Shown here: piece after piece, positions 1 to 8,375 of the stretch | Numbering within the stretch: the first letter of the stretch is position 1 | How the letters are laid out: each line of letters begins with the position of its first letter | Origin: Paenibacillus sacheonensis | GTDB taxonomy: Bacteria; Bacillota; Bacilli; Paenibacillales; Paenibacillaceae | Direction: 5' to 3' | DNA: 64,000 nucleotides | NCBI RefSeq assembly: GCF_009909195.1 | Contig: NZ_JAAAMU010000005.1 | Coordinates: forward strand, 62,001 to 126,000 | Notes under the pieces: model-generated | Told to the model about the DNA's origin: nothing | The model's database searches: none | The model's input: the letters and a program-made list of their open reading frames with translations, nothing else | Made by a program: the position numbers and the translations under genes

Positions 1-87
1 CACATGGGTACGACCAGCCCTGTCTTTGCTATCACGCAAACTATACCATAAGTTGTGATTTTGTTGCAAAATACCGCATCAAGCATG

Positions 88-124
88 AAAAAAGATGACC
101 TCCCGAATAAATGCGGAAGCCATC
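88..124 (-). terminator. Rho-independent terminator after the moxR-DUF58-transglutaminase genes
   Basis: Read on the minus strand, an imperfect stem (GATGGCTTCC against GGGAGGTCATC, with G-U pairs) around a ten-base loop is followed at once by six T residues. It lies about 80 bases past the transglutaminase stop at 204 and would end that operon. Between it and the gene there is a second perfect hairpin with 10-base arms (161-186) without a T-run. Nothing else is recognised in bases 1-203. Confidence 0.7.
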
Positions 125-203
125 TCCCTCTCTTCGTGCCGGGGCCATCGGCGAAATGCCGCATTCAAAGCTTTGGCTTTGAATGCAAACCAATCCACCT
201 CAG

Positions 204-2447
204 CTAACCGATATGCTCGCGAATATGCTTGATCGAAGCCGTCGCCCGTTCCGCTTCTTCCTGCGTCATGGACTGGCTGCTGTACATCGCTTTCTCGAAG
301 GCATGCTGGACGATCCTGAACTGCGGCTGAAGCGACGTCAGCTTGGTCGACCAGCGTCCCATCGTTTCCCGCACCGTCTCGTTCGTCTCCACGTCCATGC
401 CTTTCTTGCGGCAATGCTTGATCAGACGGTTCGTTTCGTTCACGATGCGGGCATTGACCGTATCGGAGCGCCGGCGGCGGTATCGACGGAGCAGGGCCGG
501 GAAGGAGCGATAGCCATAGGCTGCGATCCCCAGGACAAGCACGCCGGCAGCCAACCAGAACATCCATGGCTTCACGGAGAAGCCGCTGTCTTCCTCCACG
601 GGCGCGACCGTCGTGCTGTCGTCCGCTGCCGGATCCTCCTGGACAACCGGAGCAGGCTCGTCTTTCGGCAGCGCATACGGATAAGAGAAACCGGGCGTCG
701 CTTCGAACGGGAGCCAGCCGTAATCGTTGAAATAAATTTCCACCCAGGAATGCGCATCGGCATTGCGGACGGTGTAGGTTCCCGCACCGTCCGGATTGGG
801 GACGACCATGCCGGACAACCCTTGCATTTGCTGCATTTGTTCATTGGCCGGGAGGCTGCCCGCGGAGTAGCCCTTCACCCATCTTGCCGGAATGCCGAGC
901 GATCTCGACATGACCGCCAGACTGGTGGAGAAATAGTCGCAGTAGCCTTCCTTGATCTCGAAGAGGAACGCGTCGACGAAGTCCTTGCTTGATTTGAGAC
1001 TGAGGTCCGGCGTATTCGTATACTTGTAATTCATCTGCAGGTAGCCGATCAGCGCTCTTACCTTGTCGTAAGGCGTCGCCGCCTCCTTCGTCAAGTCTGC
1101 CGCGAGCGTCTTGACCCGGGCAGGCAGCCCGTCGGGCAGCTTCAGATAGACATCGCTCAGTCCTTCTGCGGCTTGTGTTGCAGGTCCTGCCTTCAGCGCC
1201 GCCTCGTTCAAGACGGGAACCTTCGATTCGATCGTATAAGACTGGGGATATCGATCCGCAGCCGACTTAGGGAAGCGCAGCTCCCAGGAATTCGCGAGCC
1301 AGCTCAGTGCGGGGAGCCCCGATTCGTCCCCATCGAACTTCAATACCTTGTTGATCGGGCCCGCCCCGAACAGCACCGGGTACTTATCTTTGCGCTCCAT
1401 CGTCACGGTTTGGGTGACGGCGACGGTTTCCGTGGAAGCCGCGACGCCCTTTGCCGGGAACGCTTGCCCGCTGCCGCTGACTTTCAGCGTGCCTTCCGCC
1501 TTCTCCTCGGCAGATTCCGTCCAGCCCGTGCCATTGTACAGCGCTCTCGTCTCTCCGCGCCAATAGCTGCGTTGATCCGTGGTCACGGTCATGACGAGCG
1601 TGTAATCGAACGTGAAGCCGCCGCCAAGCACGCTGTCGTTGCGGCTGTAGCCGGAACGGGTATCGGCGTTGTTCTTGCTGACGGCGACCGATATCGCCTT
1701 ATCCCCGACGAAGGAAGGCACGGTCTCGCCGCGAGATTCCTTCCAAGCCGTGTACGGATCCGTCAGCACCGGCCTCACTGTCGGCACGAACAAACCGGCC
1801 GCCATGACGAGCGTGATGATAAGCATAATAGGTAGAAACAGGCTGAGCGGATATTCAAGCAGCCGCGACCAATTATCGGGATGACGTTCCTTGAACCCCG
1901 CGAAATGACTGGCCACCAGCCAGCCGAGCCCGACAAAAACGAGCCAGGCGATTTCTTCCCATAAGTAGATGGGCGTTAATATCGAATCGGCTGCCGCGAG
2001 CGATAGGATCGCGATGGCCACGAGTATCATAATCCAGCTTCGCTTGCGGCGAATGGATACGATGAGATGGAAGGCCGCCAGCACGCCGAGACTGATCCAT
2101 AAGTAAGGATTCAACTGGCCGAATTGATTGCCGACCCAATACATCCAATCCAGGAAGTGCCTGCGGCTGCCCTCGAAGGGAAGCCATTCGTAATCGGTAT
2201 TCGCGATATTCAATCCCGCCACCGCAATGAGCTGAACCCCGATCGATAACGTCTTGGACGGAAGGAGCAGATTCGCCAAGACGGCAGCCAGCAGCACGCC
2301 GTTCACGATCGTAAACGTTTCTTCCCACCAATAATCGCCCAAACAGCGGATCCACTGCGAAATCATTAACGCCGCCAAGCAGGCGGAAAGTTTGCGGTAC
2401 AGCCCGTCCGTGAGCCAATGAAACGCCATGCGGCGGATCGCGGTCAT
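204..2447 (-). CDS. Membrane-anchored transglutaminase-like protein (TgpA/DUF3488-DUF4129 type)
   Basis: A 747-aa membrane protein of the bacterial transglutaminase family that usually accompanies MoxR and DUF58 proteins. The N-terminal ~200 residues hold about six hydrophobic segments. An extracellular stretch follows, with the papain-like transglutaminase core: Cys in EGYCDYFS, His in DAHSWVEIYF and Asp/Pro in FEATPGF. One more membrane helix (around KPWMFWLAAG) precedes a cytoplasmic DUF4129-like tail. The start at 2447 is chosen over an upstream in-frame ATG because its ATGA overlaps the stop of the DUF58 gene and GGAAGGGGG precedes it at proper distance. This implies translational coupling. 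The substrate is unknown for this family in Gram-positives. Confidence 0.85.
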   Translation of the reverse strand: MTAIRRMAFHWLTDGLYRKLSACLAALMISQWIRCLGDYWWEETFTIVNGVLLAAVLANLLLPSKTLSIGVQLIAVAGLNIANTDYEWLPFEGSRRHFLDWMYWVGNQFGQLNPYLWISLGVLAAFHLIVSIRRKRSWIMILVAIAILSLAAADSILTPIYLWEEIAWLVFVGLGWLVASHFAGFKERHPDNWSRLLEYPLSLFLPIMLIITLVMAAGLFVPTVRPVLTDPYTAWKESRGETVPSFVGDKAISVAVSKNNADTRSGYSRNDSVLGGGFTFDYTLVMTVTTDQRSYWRGETRALYNGTGWTESAEEKAEGTLKVSGSGQAFPAKGVAASTETVAVTQTVTMERKDKYPVLFGAGPINKVLKFDGDESGLPALSWLANSWELRFPKSAADRYPQSYTIESKVPVLNEAALKAGPATQAAEGLSDVYLKLPDGLPARVKTLAADLTKEAATPYDKVRALIGYLQMNYKYTNTPDLSLKSSKDFVDAFLFEIKEGYCDYFSTSLAVMSRSLGIPARWVKGYSAGSLPANEQMQQMQGLSGMVVPNPDGAGTYTVRNADAHSWVEIYFNDYGWLPFEATPGFSYPYALPKDEPAPVVQEDPAADDSTTVAPVEEDSGFSVKPWMFWLAAGVLVLGIAAYGYRSFPALLRRYRRRRSDTVNARIVNETNRLIKHCRKKGMDVETNETVRETMGRWSTKLTSLQPQFRIVQHAFEKAMYSSQSMTQEEAERATASIKHIREHIG

Positions 2448-3700
2448 ACGCGGCCCCCTTCCAGCGCTTCCGGAAGCTCTTGCAGCTTGTTGATCGTATA
2501 CACCGTGAACCCGCTTCGGCGCAGCAGCCGCAGCCATTCGCCGGCGTGAATGTCGCTGACCTTGCCGCCGCGTTCGTCTTCCGCCCGCTTCAGATGGACG
2601 AGCACGGGCATGACGCCCGTCCTATTCAACCATTCCATCGCGCGAATCGTCTCCTCGCCGGGCTGCGGGCTGACGATGATCACGAACGCGCCAGCTCCGG
2701 CGAGCGCGCCGGACTGGCGCAGCGCCCGGTAAAGCGGCTGATCGCCGTCCGCCTGCACGCGAACGAGATGCTTCATCATCAGGTCGCGCTGATCGGCGGA
2801 CGCATTAGGCGCGTAACCCTCGTGCTTGGTTCCGACGGATATCAGTCCCACCGCCGTTGAGCGGCGAAATCCGAACTCCAGCAGCGAAGCCGCGGCGGAG
2901 ACCGCAAGCTCGAACTGGGCTTTGTTCTCGTACGCGCCGGTATACCGGTCCAGCATGACGATCATGCGCGGCAAGGACTCCCGCTCGAACTCCCTTGACT
3001 TCCATTGGCCGGTCTTCGCCGTTGCGTTCCAATGGATGCGCGAAAGCCGGTCGCCGTAAATATATTCGCGGACGCCGTTGATCTGGGTCGTTTCCTTCGA
3101 CGACGACCGCGACACCGACGTGGAGAACGGGCCTTTGAAGCCCCGCCTCATCTGCCGCCAATCGCGGATAGACGCCGTTCTCGGATAGACGCTGAACGGA
3201 ATCGACGAATCGAACGTCCCCGTATGCTCGAACAGACCGAAGATATCGCGCGTGGAGCATTCCGTCGCTTCGAATCGGTACACGCCGCGCTCCAGCGGCG
3301 GCGTCGTGTAATTCACGCTCCCCGCGCGGCGATAATTCGGCACGAAAGAGGCTTCGAACGGAACGATGCTTCCGTTTTGGGCAATGAGCCGGTCTCGCAC
3401 GAGCACGTACGGAATCGGCCAGAAGCCCGGGATTTGCACGTCGATATTCACTTCGAGCCGCGTGCCCGCGACGAGCGCCTGTTCCGTCAGCGTGCTTGCG
3501 CCGTTGGCCAGCCGGCGCTCGCCGGACACTTGGGCGATGCCGCTCCAGCGGCCGAATACCAAATACACGAGCAGGACATTGAAGATGCAAAAAAGCATAA
3601 GCGAGGTTTTGCCGCCTTGAAACAGCACGAACAGCAGGGAAGATATATAAAGAAATCCAATCAGACGCCACCTGAGTATCGTCGCTTTCGCCGTCAACAT
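2444..3700 (-). CDS. DUF58 domain-containing protein
   Basis: A 418-aa protein with two N-terminal membrane segments (RLIGFLYISSLLF and LMLFCIFNVLLVYLV), a beta-rich middle and a C-terminal vWA-like DUF58 domain. The signature Arg-x-His-Trp (RIHWNATAKTG) followed by SREFE is visible near residue 210. Members of this family are encoded between a MoxR ATPase and a transglutaminase, exactly as here, and probably form a cell-surface or chaperone-like complex. ATG at 3700 is taken as start, 5 bases past the moxR stop; the longer frame would run through moxR. The stop overlaps the next start as ATGA. Confidence 0.85.
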   Translation of the reverse strand: MLTAKATILRWRLIGFLYISSLLFVLFQGGKTSLMLFCIFNVLLVYLVFGRWSGIAQVSGERRLANGASTLTEQALVAGTRLEVNIDVQIPGFWPIPYVLVRDRLIAQNGSIVPFEASFVPNYRRAGSVNYTTPPLERGVYRFEATECSTRDIFGLFEHTGTFDSSIPFSVYPRTASIRDWRQMRRGFKGPFSTSVSRSSSKETTQINGVREYIYGDRLSRIHWNATAKTGQWKSREFERESLPRMIVMLDRYTGAYENKAQFELAVSAAASLLEFGFRRSTAVGLISVGTKHEGYAPNASADQRDLMMKHLVRVQADGDQPLYRALRQSGALAGAGAFVIIVSPQPGEETIRAMEWLNRTGVMPVLVHLKRAEDERGGKVSDIHAGEWLRLLRRSGFTVYTINKLQELPEALEGGRV

Positions 3701-3705
3701 AGGCG

Positions 3706-4662
3706 CTATCGCTCCATTCGGACGGGTACGCTCGTTTCGCGGATGACCGCCTGCACGACATCCTCGGCCGTAAGGCCGTTCATTCGGGATTCGGTGTGCA
3801 TAATGATGCGATGCGCCAGCACGCACGATGCCAGCTGCTTGATATCGTCGGGAATGACATAGTCGCGCTCCTGCAGATAAGCGTTCGCCCGCGCGGCCGC
3901 CGTCAGCGATATCGCCGCGCGCGGACTTGCGCCAAGCTGCACGCCGCTGTGGTCGCGCGTAGCCCTGACGACGCGGATAATATAATCCGCCACGGCGTTG
4001 TCGAGATGGACCCGCCGCACATCCTCCATCATGGACGCAATCCCCTCGGCGGTGACGACGGACTCCAGCTGATCGGCCGGCGACGTGGCATTGGGCGAAA
4101 TAATCATTTGGCGCTCGGTGGCCGCATCGGGGTAGCCGAGCGAGATTTTCATCATGAATCGGTCCAGCTGCGCTTCCGGCAGCGTATACGTGCCGTCGAA
4201 TTCGATCGGATTCTGCGTCGCGATAAGCGTGAACGGGACCGGCAGCTCGTAAGTGTCTCCATCCACCGTGACGCGCCGCTCTTCCATCGCTTCCAGCAAC
4301 GCGGATTGCGTCTTGGTCGTTGCGCGGTTGATTTCATCCACGAGGACCAGGTTCGCCATGACGGGACCCGGCCGGAATAAAAACGTTTCATGCTTAGGGT
4401 GATAAATCGCAACCCCCGTAATATCGGAGGGCAGCAAGTCGGGATTGCATTGTATGCGGCGGAATTGGCCGCCGATCGTACGCGCCAGCGCCTTCACGAG
4501 CTGCGTCTTCCCCGTTCCCGGAACGTCTTCGATGAGAACATGGCCGCCTGCCAGCAGCGCCGTCAACAGCCGCTCGATTTCGGATTGTTTTCCCAGGATG
4601 CAGCTTTCCAAATTGCGGCGAATTTCATTGCTTAAACGGTATTCTGCCGTACGCGTCTCCAT
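3706..4662 (-). CDS. MoxR family AAA+ ATPase
   Basis: A 318-aa AAA+ ATPase. Walker A is VPGTGKT near residue 43, Walker B is LVLVDEINRA, and a sensor-1 Asn lies in ATQNPIEFDGTY. The C-terminal lid domain ends in AHRIIMHTESR. MoxR ATPases act as chaperones in assembling or activating partner proteins, commonly vWA-domain proteins such as the DUF58 protein encoded next. The ATG at 4662 has GGGAGG 7 bases upstream; an ATG two codons earlier sits too close to this site. It is first gene of the three-gene operon. Confidence 0.9.
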   Translation of the reverse strand: METRTAEYRLSNEIRRNLESCILGKQSEIERLLTALLAGGHVLIEDVPGTGKTQLVKALARTIGGQFRRIQCNPDLLPSDITGVAIYHPKHETFLFRPGPVMANLVLVDEINRATTKTQSALLEAMEERRVTVDGDTYELPVPFTLIATQNPIEFDGTYTLPEAQLDRFMMKISLGYPDAATERQMIISPNATSPADQLESVVTAEGIASMMEDVRRVHLDNAVADYIIRVVRATRDHSGVQLGASPRAAISLTAAARANAYLQERDYVIPDDIKQLASCVLAHRIIMHTESRMNGLTAEDVVQAVIRETSVPVRMER

Positions 4663-4757
4663 GAACATTCCTCCCGGAAAAAATGCTAGAATGAATGCGG
4701 TCTCTAGTCCTATTATTTTACAGAATATCCACCCCCTCGTACAGTCGCATAACCGCC

Positions 4758-4793
4758 AAAAAAAATTGGAGATTCCCACAGGGAACCTCCAAT
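4758..4793 (-). terminator. Rho-independent terminator of the spoVA operon
   Basis: On the minus strand a 12-13 base stem (ATTGGAGGTTCCC against GGGAATCTCCAAT, one mismatch) closes a three-base loop and is followed by eight T residues. It lies just downstream of the spoVAE stop at 4849 and separates that operon from moxR. Confidence 0.9.
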
Positions 4794-4848
4794 TAGGCTG
4801 CTTGCATCCGGTTGTTGCGTCTGACTTGGCTTGAAAAGCCGGTTGACT

Positions 4849-5199
4849 TCAGCCCTTCGGCCTGACGGCAAGCGCCGCCAGGAACGAGAAGATTATCGCC
4901 GCGGATATGCCCGCGCTCGTGATGTCGAATATCCCGGTTATGATCCCGATCCACCCGTCGCGGTGCAGTTCCGTGAGCGCCCCATGCACCAGCGCGTTGC
5001 CGAAGCTCGTGATCGGGACCGTCGCCCCCGCCCCCGCGAACTTGATGAGCGGATCATACCAGCCGATGCCGTCCACGACCGCCCCCGCCACGACGAGCGT
5101 CGCCATCGTATGCGCCGGCGTCAGCTTCGCGACGTCGAACATCAGCTGACCGATCAGGCAAATGCCGCCGCCAACGATAAAAGCCCATAAATAAATCAT
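4849..5199 (-). CDS. spoVAE: Stage V sporulation protein AE (SpoVAEb type)
   Basis: A 116-aa integral membrane protein with about four hydrophobic segments and the SpoVAC/SpoVAEb pattern (FIVGGGICLIGQL near the N terminus, GAGATVPITSFGNAL in the middle). Its length matches the family. SpoVA proteins form the inner-membrane channel that moves dipicolinic acid and Ca2+ into the forespore and out at germination. ATG at 5199 is preceded by AAAGGAGCAGGGC. The gene is third in the spoVAC-AD-AE order and ends at a strong terminator. It shares GAGATVP-type sequence with SpoVAC, as in other Bacillales. Confidence 0.93.
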   Translation of the reverse strand: MIYLWAFIVGGGICLIGQLMFDVAKLTPAHTMATLVVAGAVVDGIGWYDPLIKFAGAGATVPITSFGNALVHGALTELHRDGWIGIITGIFDITSAGISAAIIFSFLAALAVRPKG

Positions 5200-5222
5200 G
5201 CTGCCCTGCTCCTTTCGTTCTC

Positions 5223-6239
5223 TTAGTTGTGCAATGGACTCTCCAGCGAAACCGCATGCGCGATGCACGGAATCGACTCGCCCTGCTGGAACGACAGCGG
5301 CGACAGGAGCGCGCCCGTCGCGCAGACGAGAATCCGCTTCAGTTCGCCTTTCTGCAGCCGCTTCAGCAAATGGCCGTACGTGACGACGGCGGAACAGCCG
5401 CACCCGCTTCCTCCCGCCTGCACCTTCTGATTCTGTACGTCGTACACCATTAAGCCGCAGTCCCCGAATACCGTATCTTCCATCGGAATGCCGTCTCTGG
5501 CCAGTAAATCCTTGGCAATCCCATGGCCGACAGTAGCCAAATCCCCCGTGACGATCAGATCGTAATCCTTCGGCTGCCTGCCCGTGTCGTTAAAATGCGA
5601 CGTCAGCGTATCCACCGCCGCCGGAGCCATCGCCGCTCCCATGTTGAACGGGTCCGTGATGCCGAGGTCGACGATCCTGCCGATCGTGGCGCATTCCACG
5701 ATAGGGCCTTCGCCGTCGGGCGCCACGACGACGGCGCCCGCGCCCGTCACGGTGTACTGCGCCGTCGGCGGCTTCTGCGAGCCGTATTCCGTCGGGTAGC
5801 GGAACTGCTTCTCCGCCGTGCAGTTATGGCTGCACGTTCCCGCCAGCACGTACTGGCCGTTGCCCGAATTGACGATCAGCGAAGCGATCGCGAGCGACTC
5901 CATCGAAGTGGAGCAAGCGCCGAACACGCCGAGATACGGTGCCCCGATCGTTCTGGCCGCGAAGCTGTTGCTGATGATCTGGTTCATCAGATCGCCGCCG
6001 ACATAGAACTGCAGCTGCTGCTTGTTGACTTTGGCCTTCTCCAGGGCGATCTCGGATGCCTGCTCCAGCAGCAGCCGTTCTGCCTTCTCCCAGCTCTTCT
6101 GCTGCATGTCCAGCTCCGGATGGACGAGATCGAAGTCTGCCGCGAGCGGCCCGTCCCCTTCGTCGGGACCGACGACCGTCGCCGCGCTGATGATGACGGG
6201 ACGCTGTTCGAACCACCATGTTTGTTTGCCGCGCAGCAT
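5223..6239 (-). CDS. spoVAD: Stage V sporulation protein AD
   Basis: A 338-aa protein with the thiolase/KAS-III-like fold of SpoVAD. Readable family landmarks are GVFGACSTSMESLAIAS, GTCSHNCTAEKQFRYPTEYG, TGDLATVGHG and GGSGCGCSAVVTYGHLL. SpoVAD binds dipicolinic acid on the outer face of the spore inner membrane as part of the SpoVA channel. Start at 6239 gives the standard family length; the stop of spoVAC lies only 2 bases upstream, so the two are tightly coupled. The gap to spoVAE is 23 bases. Confidence 0.95.
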   Translation of the reverse strand: MLRGKQTWWFEQRPVIISAATVVGPDEGDGPLAADFDLVHPELDMQQKSWEKAERLLLEQASEIALEKAKVNKQQLQFYVGGDLMNQIISNSFAARTIGAPYLGVFGACSTSMESLAIASLIVNSGNGQYVLAGTCSHNCTAEKQFRYPTEYGSQKPPTAQYTVTGAGAVVVAPDGEGPIVECATIGRIVDLGITDPFNMGAAMAPAAVDTLTSHFNDTGRQPKDYDLIVTGDLATVGHGIAKDLLARDGIPMEDTVFGDCGLMVYDVQNQKVQAGGSGCGCSAVVTYGHLLKRLQKGELKRILVCATGALLSPLSFQQGESIPCIAHAVSLESPLHN

Positions 6240-6241
6240 AG

Positions 6242-6739
6242 TCAGTGCCCTCCGATGCCGAAGATGAAATAGACGAGACCGACGAAGAAGGCTGCCACGA
6301 CGCCGAAGACGATAACCGAACCCGCGAGCTTGAACATGTTGGCGCCGACGCCGAGCACGAGTCCCTCGGTACGATGCTCCAGCGCCGCGGAGCACATGGA
6401 GTTCGCGAAGCCCGTCACTGGGACGGCTGTTCCTGCGCCAGCCCATTGCGCGATTTTGTCGTAGACGCCCAGACAAGTCAGGATGACCGAGATCAGAATC
6501 AGCACGGCGACGGTCGGGTTGCCCGCTTCCGTGCGCGACATGTTGAAGCCGTAGACGAAGGCCTCGGATATGGCTTGTCCGACAATGCAGATCATTCCGC
6601 CGACGAGGAACGCCCGAATGCAATTGGCCAGGATCGACCTGGACGGCTCTCTTGATTTGGCAAAGTTCTGGTATTCTTTCGGCGACATCGCCATCTTCTT
6701 ATATTTATTCTGTCCTGCGCTCTTGGTTGCGATGATCAT
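6242..6739 (-). CDS. spoVAC: Stage V sporulation protein AC
   Basis: A 165-aa membrane protein. After a charged N-terminal ~40 residues come FLVGGMICIVGQAI and GAGTAVPVTGFANSM, typical of SpoVAC, a mechanosensitive-type component of the DPA channel. AGGAGGGC directly precedes the ATG at 6739. It heads the spoVAC-spoVAD-spoVAE cluster. I looked for a sigma-G promoter upstream and found only partial matches (a CATACT-like -10), so no promoter is called. Confidence 0.93.
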   Translation of the reverse strand: MIIATKSAGQNKYKKMAMSPKEYQNFAKSREPSRSILANCIRAFLVGGMICIVGQAISEAFVYGFNMSRTEAGNPTVAVLILISVILTCLGVYDKIAQWAGAGTAVPVTGFANSMCSAALEHRTEGLVLGVGANMFKLAGSVIVFGVVAAFFVGLVYFIFGIGGH

Positions 6740-6908
6740 GCCCTCCTCTTGATGGTCTTTAAAGGAGTATGCGTATTTGGAGGCGGCTTTATGCCAGTAC
6801 TGGAAGGCGATTCGCACTGAAACCCGCTGGGTCCGGGTACGCCGATAAACCCTCGTCTCCGGAGTGGAAGCGAAGGTTCAAGGAGGCTGCGTTCAGGCTG
6901 CGGCGACG

Positions 6909-7004
6909 CTACAGCATGGCAACGACGAGCAGGATGACGAGCAGAACAAACAGCGCCAGGACAAGCAGCATAAACATGCCGCGAAGATCACGTTGCAGGG
7001 TCAT
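6909..7004 (-). CDS. 31-aa hydrophobic micro-protein upstream of spoVAC
   Basis: A 32-codon frame on the minus strand opens with MTLQRDLRGMF and continues as an almost unbroken run of Leu, Val, Ile, Phe and Met, ending in TAG. It would encode a single membrane helix with a short charged N terminus. GAGAGGAG lies 9 bases before the ATG. The layout resembles the short YjcZ-type hydrophobic peptides seen near sporulation genes of Bacillales, although no family was confirmed. It sits alone between the lacI gene and spoVAC, same strand as spoVAC. It could be a spore membrane peptide; expression is unproven. Confidence 0.55.
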   Translation of the reverse strand: MTLQRDLRGMFMLLVLALFVLLVILLVVAML

Positions 7005-7099
7005 ACGAAGAAGCTCCTCTCGGACCGGATAGGCATCTGCTGTATCCTATGCGGACATTCGCGGAGTGGCGACAAGCGCGCGGCGCCTATCGCGGATGC

Positions 7100-8203
7100 T
7101 CAGCCGGAGCTTCTTACGACGAGGCGGGCGGAGAGCACGATCTTCTCCGGCCGCGCGCCGGGCTGTTCGAGCTTGCGGACGAATGCCTCCACCGCGCGAA
7201 TCCCGAGCCGCTCCTTCGCGAGATCGACGGTCGTGAGCGGAACGGCGGCTTCCATGCCCGCGGCGGTATTGTCGATGCCGACGACCCGGATGCCGCGATG
7301 CCCCTTGGCGTCCAGGAGCTGGAGCAGGAGAAGCGCAATGTCGTCGTTGGCGCATAGGATCCCTTGCGGCAGATTCCCTTCCGCGGCCGCGGCATCCAGG
7401 CGACGTTCCAGCTCAGCCAGCCATGTCCTCGTGCCCGCGCTTCCGTAAGGAATCGTCCATTTCTTCAGTTGGGCCGGCCCGGTGCCCCCCTTCGCATCGT
7501 CGAGCGCGAGCCTGCAGCCCCACCAGCGCTCGCGGAAGCTGACCGCGAAGCTGTCCCTGCCGACGAACACGAGCGATCCGCAGCCCTGCGAAAGCAAATG
7601 ATGGCATGCCATGCGGCCCGCTTCCGCATTGGCATTCAGCACGGCATCCGCCCCTGTCAGCGGCGCTTCATGGTCCGCCAAGACAATCGGAAGGCCGAAG
7701 CGCACGATCCGCAGCAGCGTGCCTAACGGGCAATTGCCGGCAATAATAAAGCCTGCCGCTCTTGCCGGAGCGCCCTCGGCGCCTAGCAGCTCGGTCAGGT
7801 CATGGACATCGAAGGCGGCTTGTCCGAACGTAAAGAAGCGCGGCTCCAGCCCGTGCATCCGGCAGCCCGCTTCCAAGCCTTCGACGACGCGCTTCCAGAA
7901 GTTCGGCTCCACGACATGGCGCTCGTCCAAACCGATCAGGATCATCCTGCCGCCATGCGACGCCGCGGCGGATGCGGATGGAGCGGCAGGATTGGCATGA
8001 GCGCCGTCCAGGATTTCGTCCGGCGAGCTGTTCTTTCTTGCGACGGCCGGTTTGAGGCCATATCCGAGCGCGCCCGCCAGCGCCGTTACTTCCCTGCGCG
8101 TCGCTTCGCTGACGCCGGGCTTGCCGGCTAACGCCTGCGAGACCGTATATTTGGAGACGCCGAGCCGATCCGCGATCTGCTGCATCGATATTTTTCCGGC
8201 CAT
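7100..8203 (-). CDS. LacI family transcriptional regulator
   Basis: A 367-aa repressor-type protein. The N terminus MQQIADRLGVSKYTVSQALAG is a clear LacI helix-turn-helix with the hinge helix just after. An alanine-rich linker (residues ~60-80) leads to a periplasmic-binding-protein-like effector domain with GVVEGLEAG-type and VVGIDNTAAG segments. It is divergent from the 1055-aa glycosidase, its likely target. The linker is longer than usual for LacI proteins. ATG at 8203 has GGGGA 8 bases upstream. Confidence 0.9.
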   Translation of the reverse strand: MAGKISMQQIADRLGVSKYTVSQALAGKPGVSEATRREVTALAGALGYGLKPAVARKNSSPDEILDGAHANPAAPSASAAASHGGRMILIGLDERHVVEPNFWKRVVEGLEAGCRMHGLEPRFFTFGQAAFDVHDLTELLGAEGAPARAAGFIIAGNCPLGTLLRIVRFGLPIVLADHEAPLTGADAVLNANAEAGRMACHHLLSQGCGSLVFVGRDSFAVSFRERWWGCRLALDDAKGGTGPAQLKKWTIPYGSAGTRTWLAELERRLDAAAAEGNLPQGILCANDDIALLLLQLLDAKGHRGIRVVGIDNTAAGMEAAVPLTTVDLAKERLGIRAVEAFVRKLEQPGARPEKIVLSARLVVRSSG

Positions 8204-8213
8204 GAATGATTCC

Positions 8214-8228
8214 CCGTTTCGCGAACGG
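8214..8228. promoter_or_regulatory. Possible LacI-type operator
   Basis: The inverted repeat CCGTTTCGCGAACGG, centred on TTCGCGAA with a central CG as in many LacI-family operators, lies between the lacI ribosome binding site and its presumed promoter in the divergent region. Position suggests autoregulation. This is based on symmetry alone. Confidence 0.3.
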
Positions 8229-8375
8229 CTGGCGTTCGTTTTTCTGATTGACTTTTGCTGCGATTCCCTCTAAAGTGAGCCCCGGATAAAACGCTTCCCA
8301 ACCTAACAAACCTAACAACTTCATCTTACCTGTTTTCCGATGAATAATCGAATCCGAGAGAGGCAGTGAACGAAA

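Noticed and set aside
1..87. Purine riboswitch at the window edge
   Set aside because: I looked for the conserved core and pairing arms and did not find them.
4668..4779. Longer start for the MoxR gene
   Set aside because: The extra 39 codons have no ribosome site and read through untranslated-looking sequence; ATG at 4662 has ideal spacing.
6740..6908. Sigma-G promoter upstream of spoVAC
   Set aside because: Only partial -10 (CATACT, CATAAAG) and -35 matches were found, none convincing.
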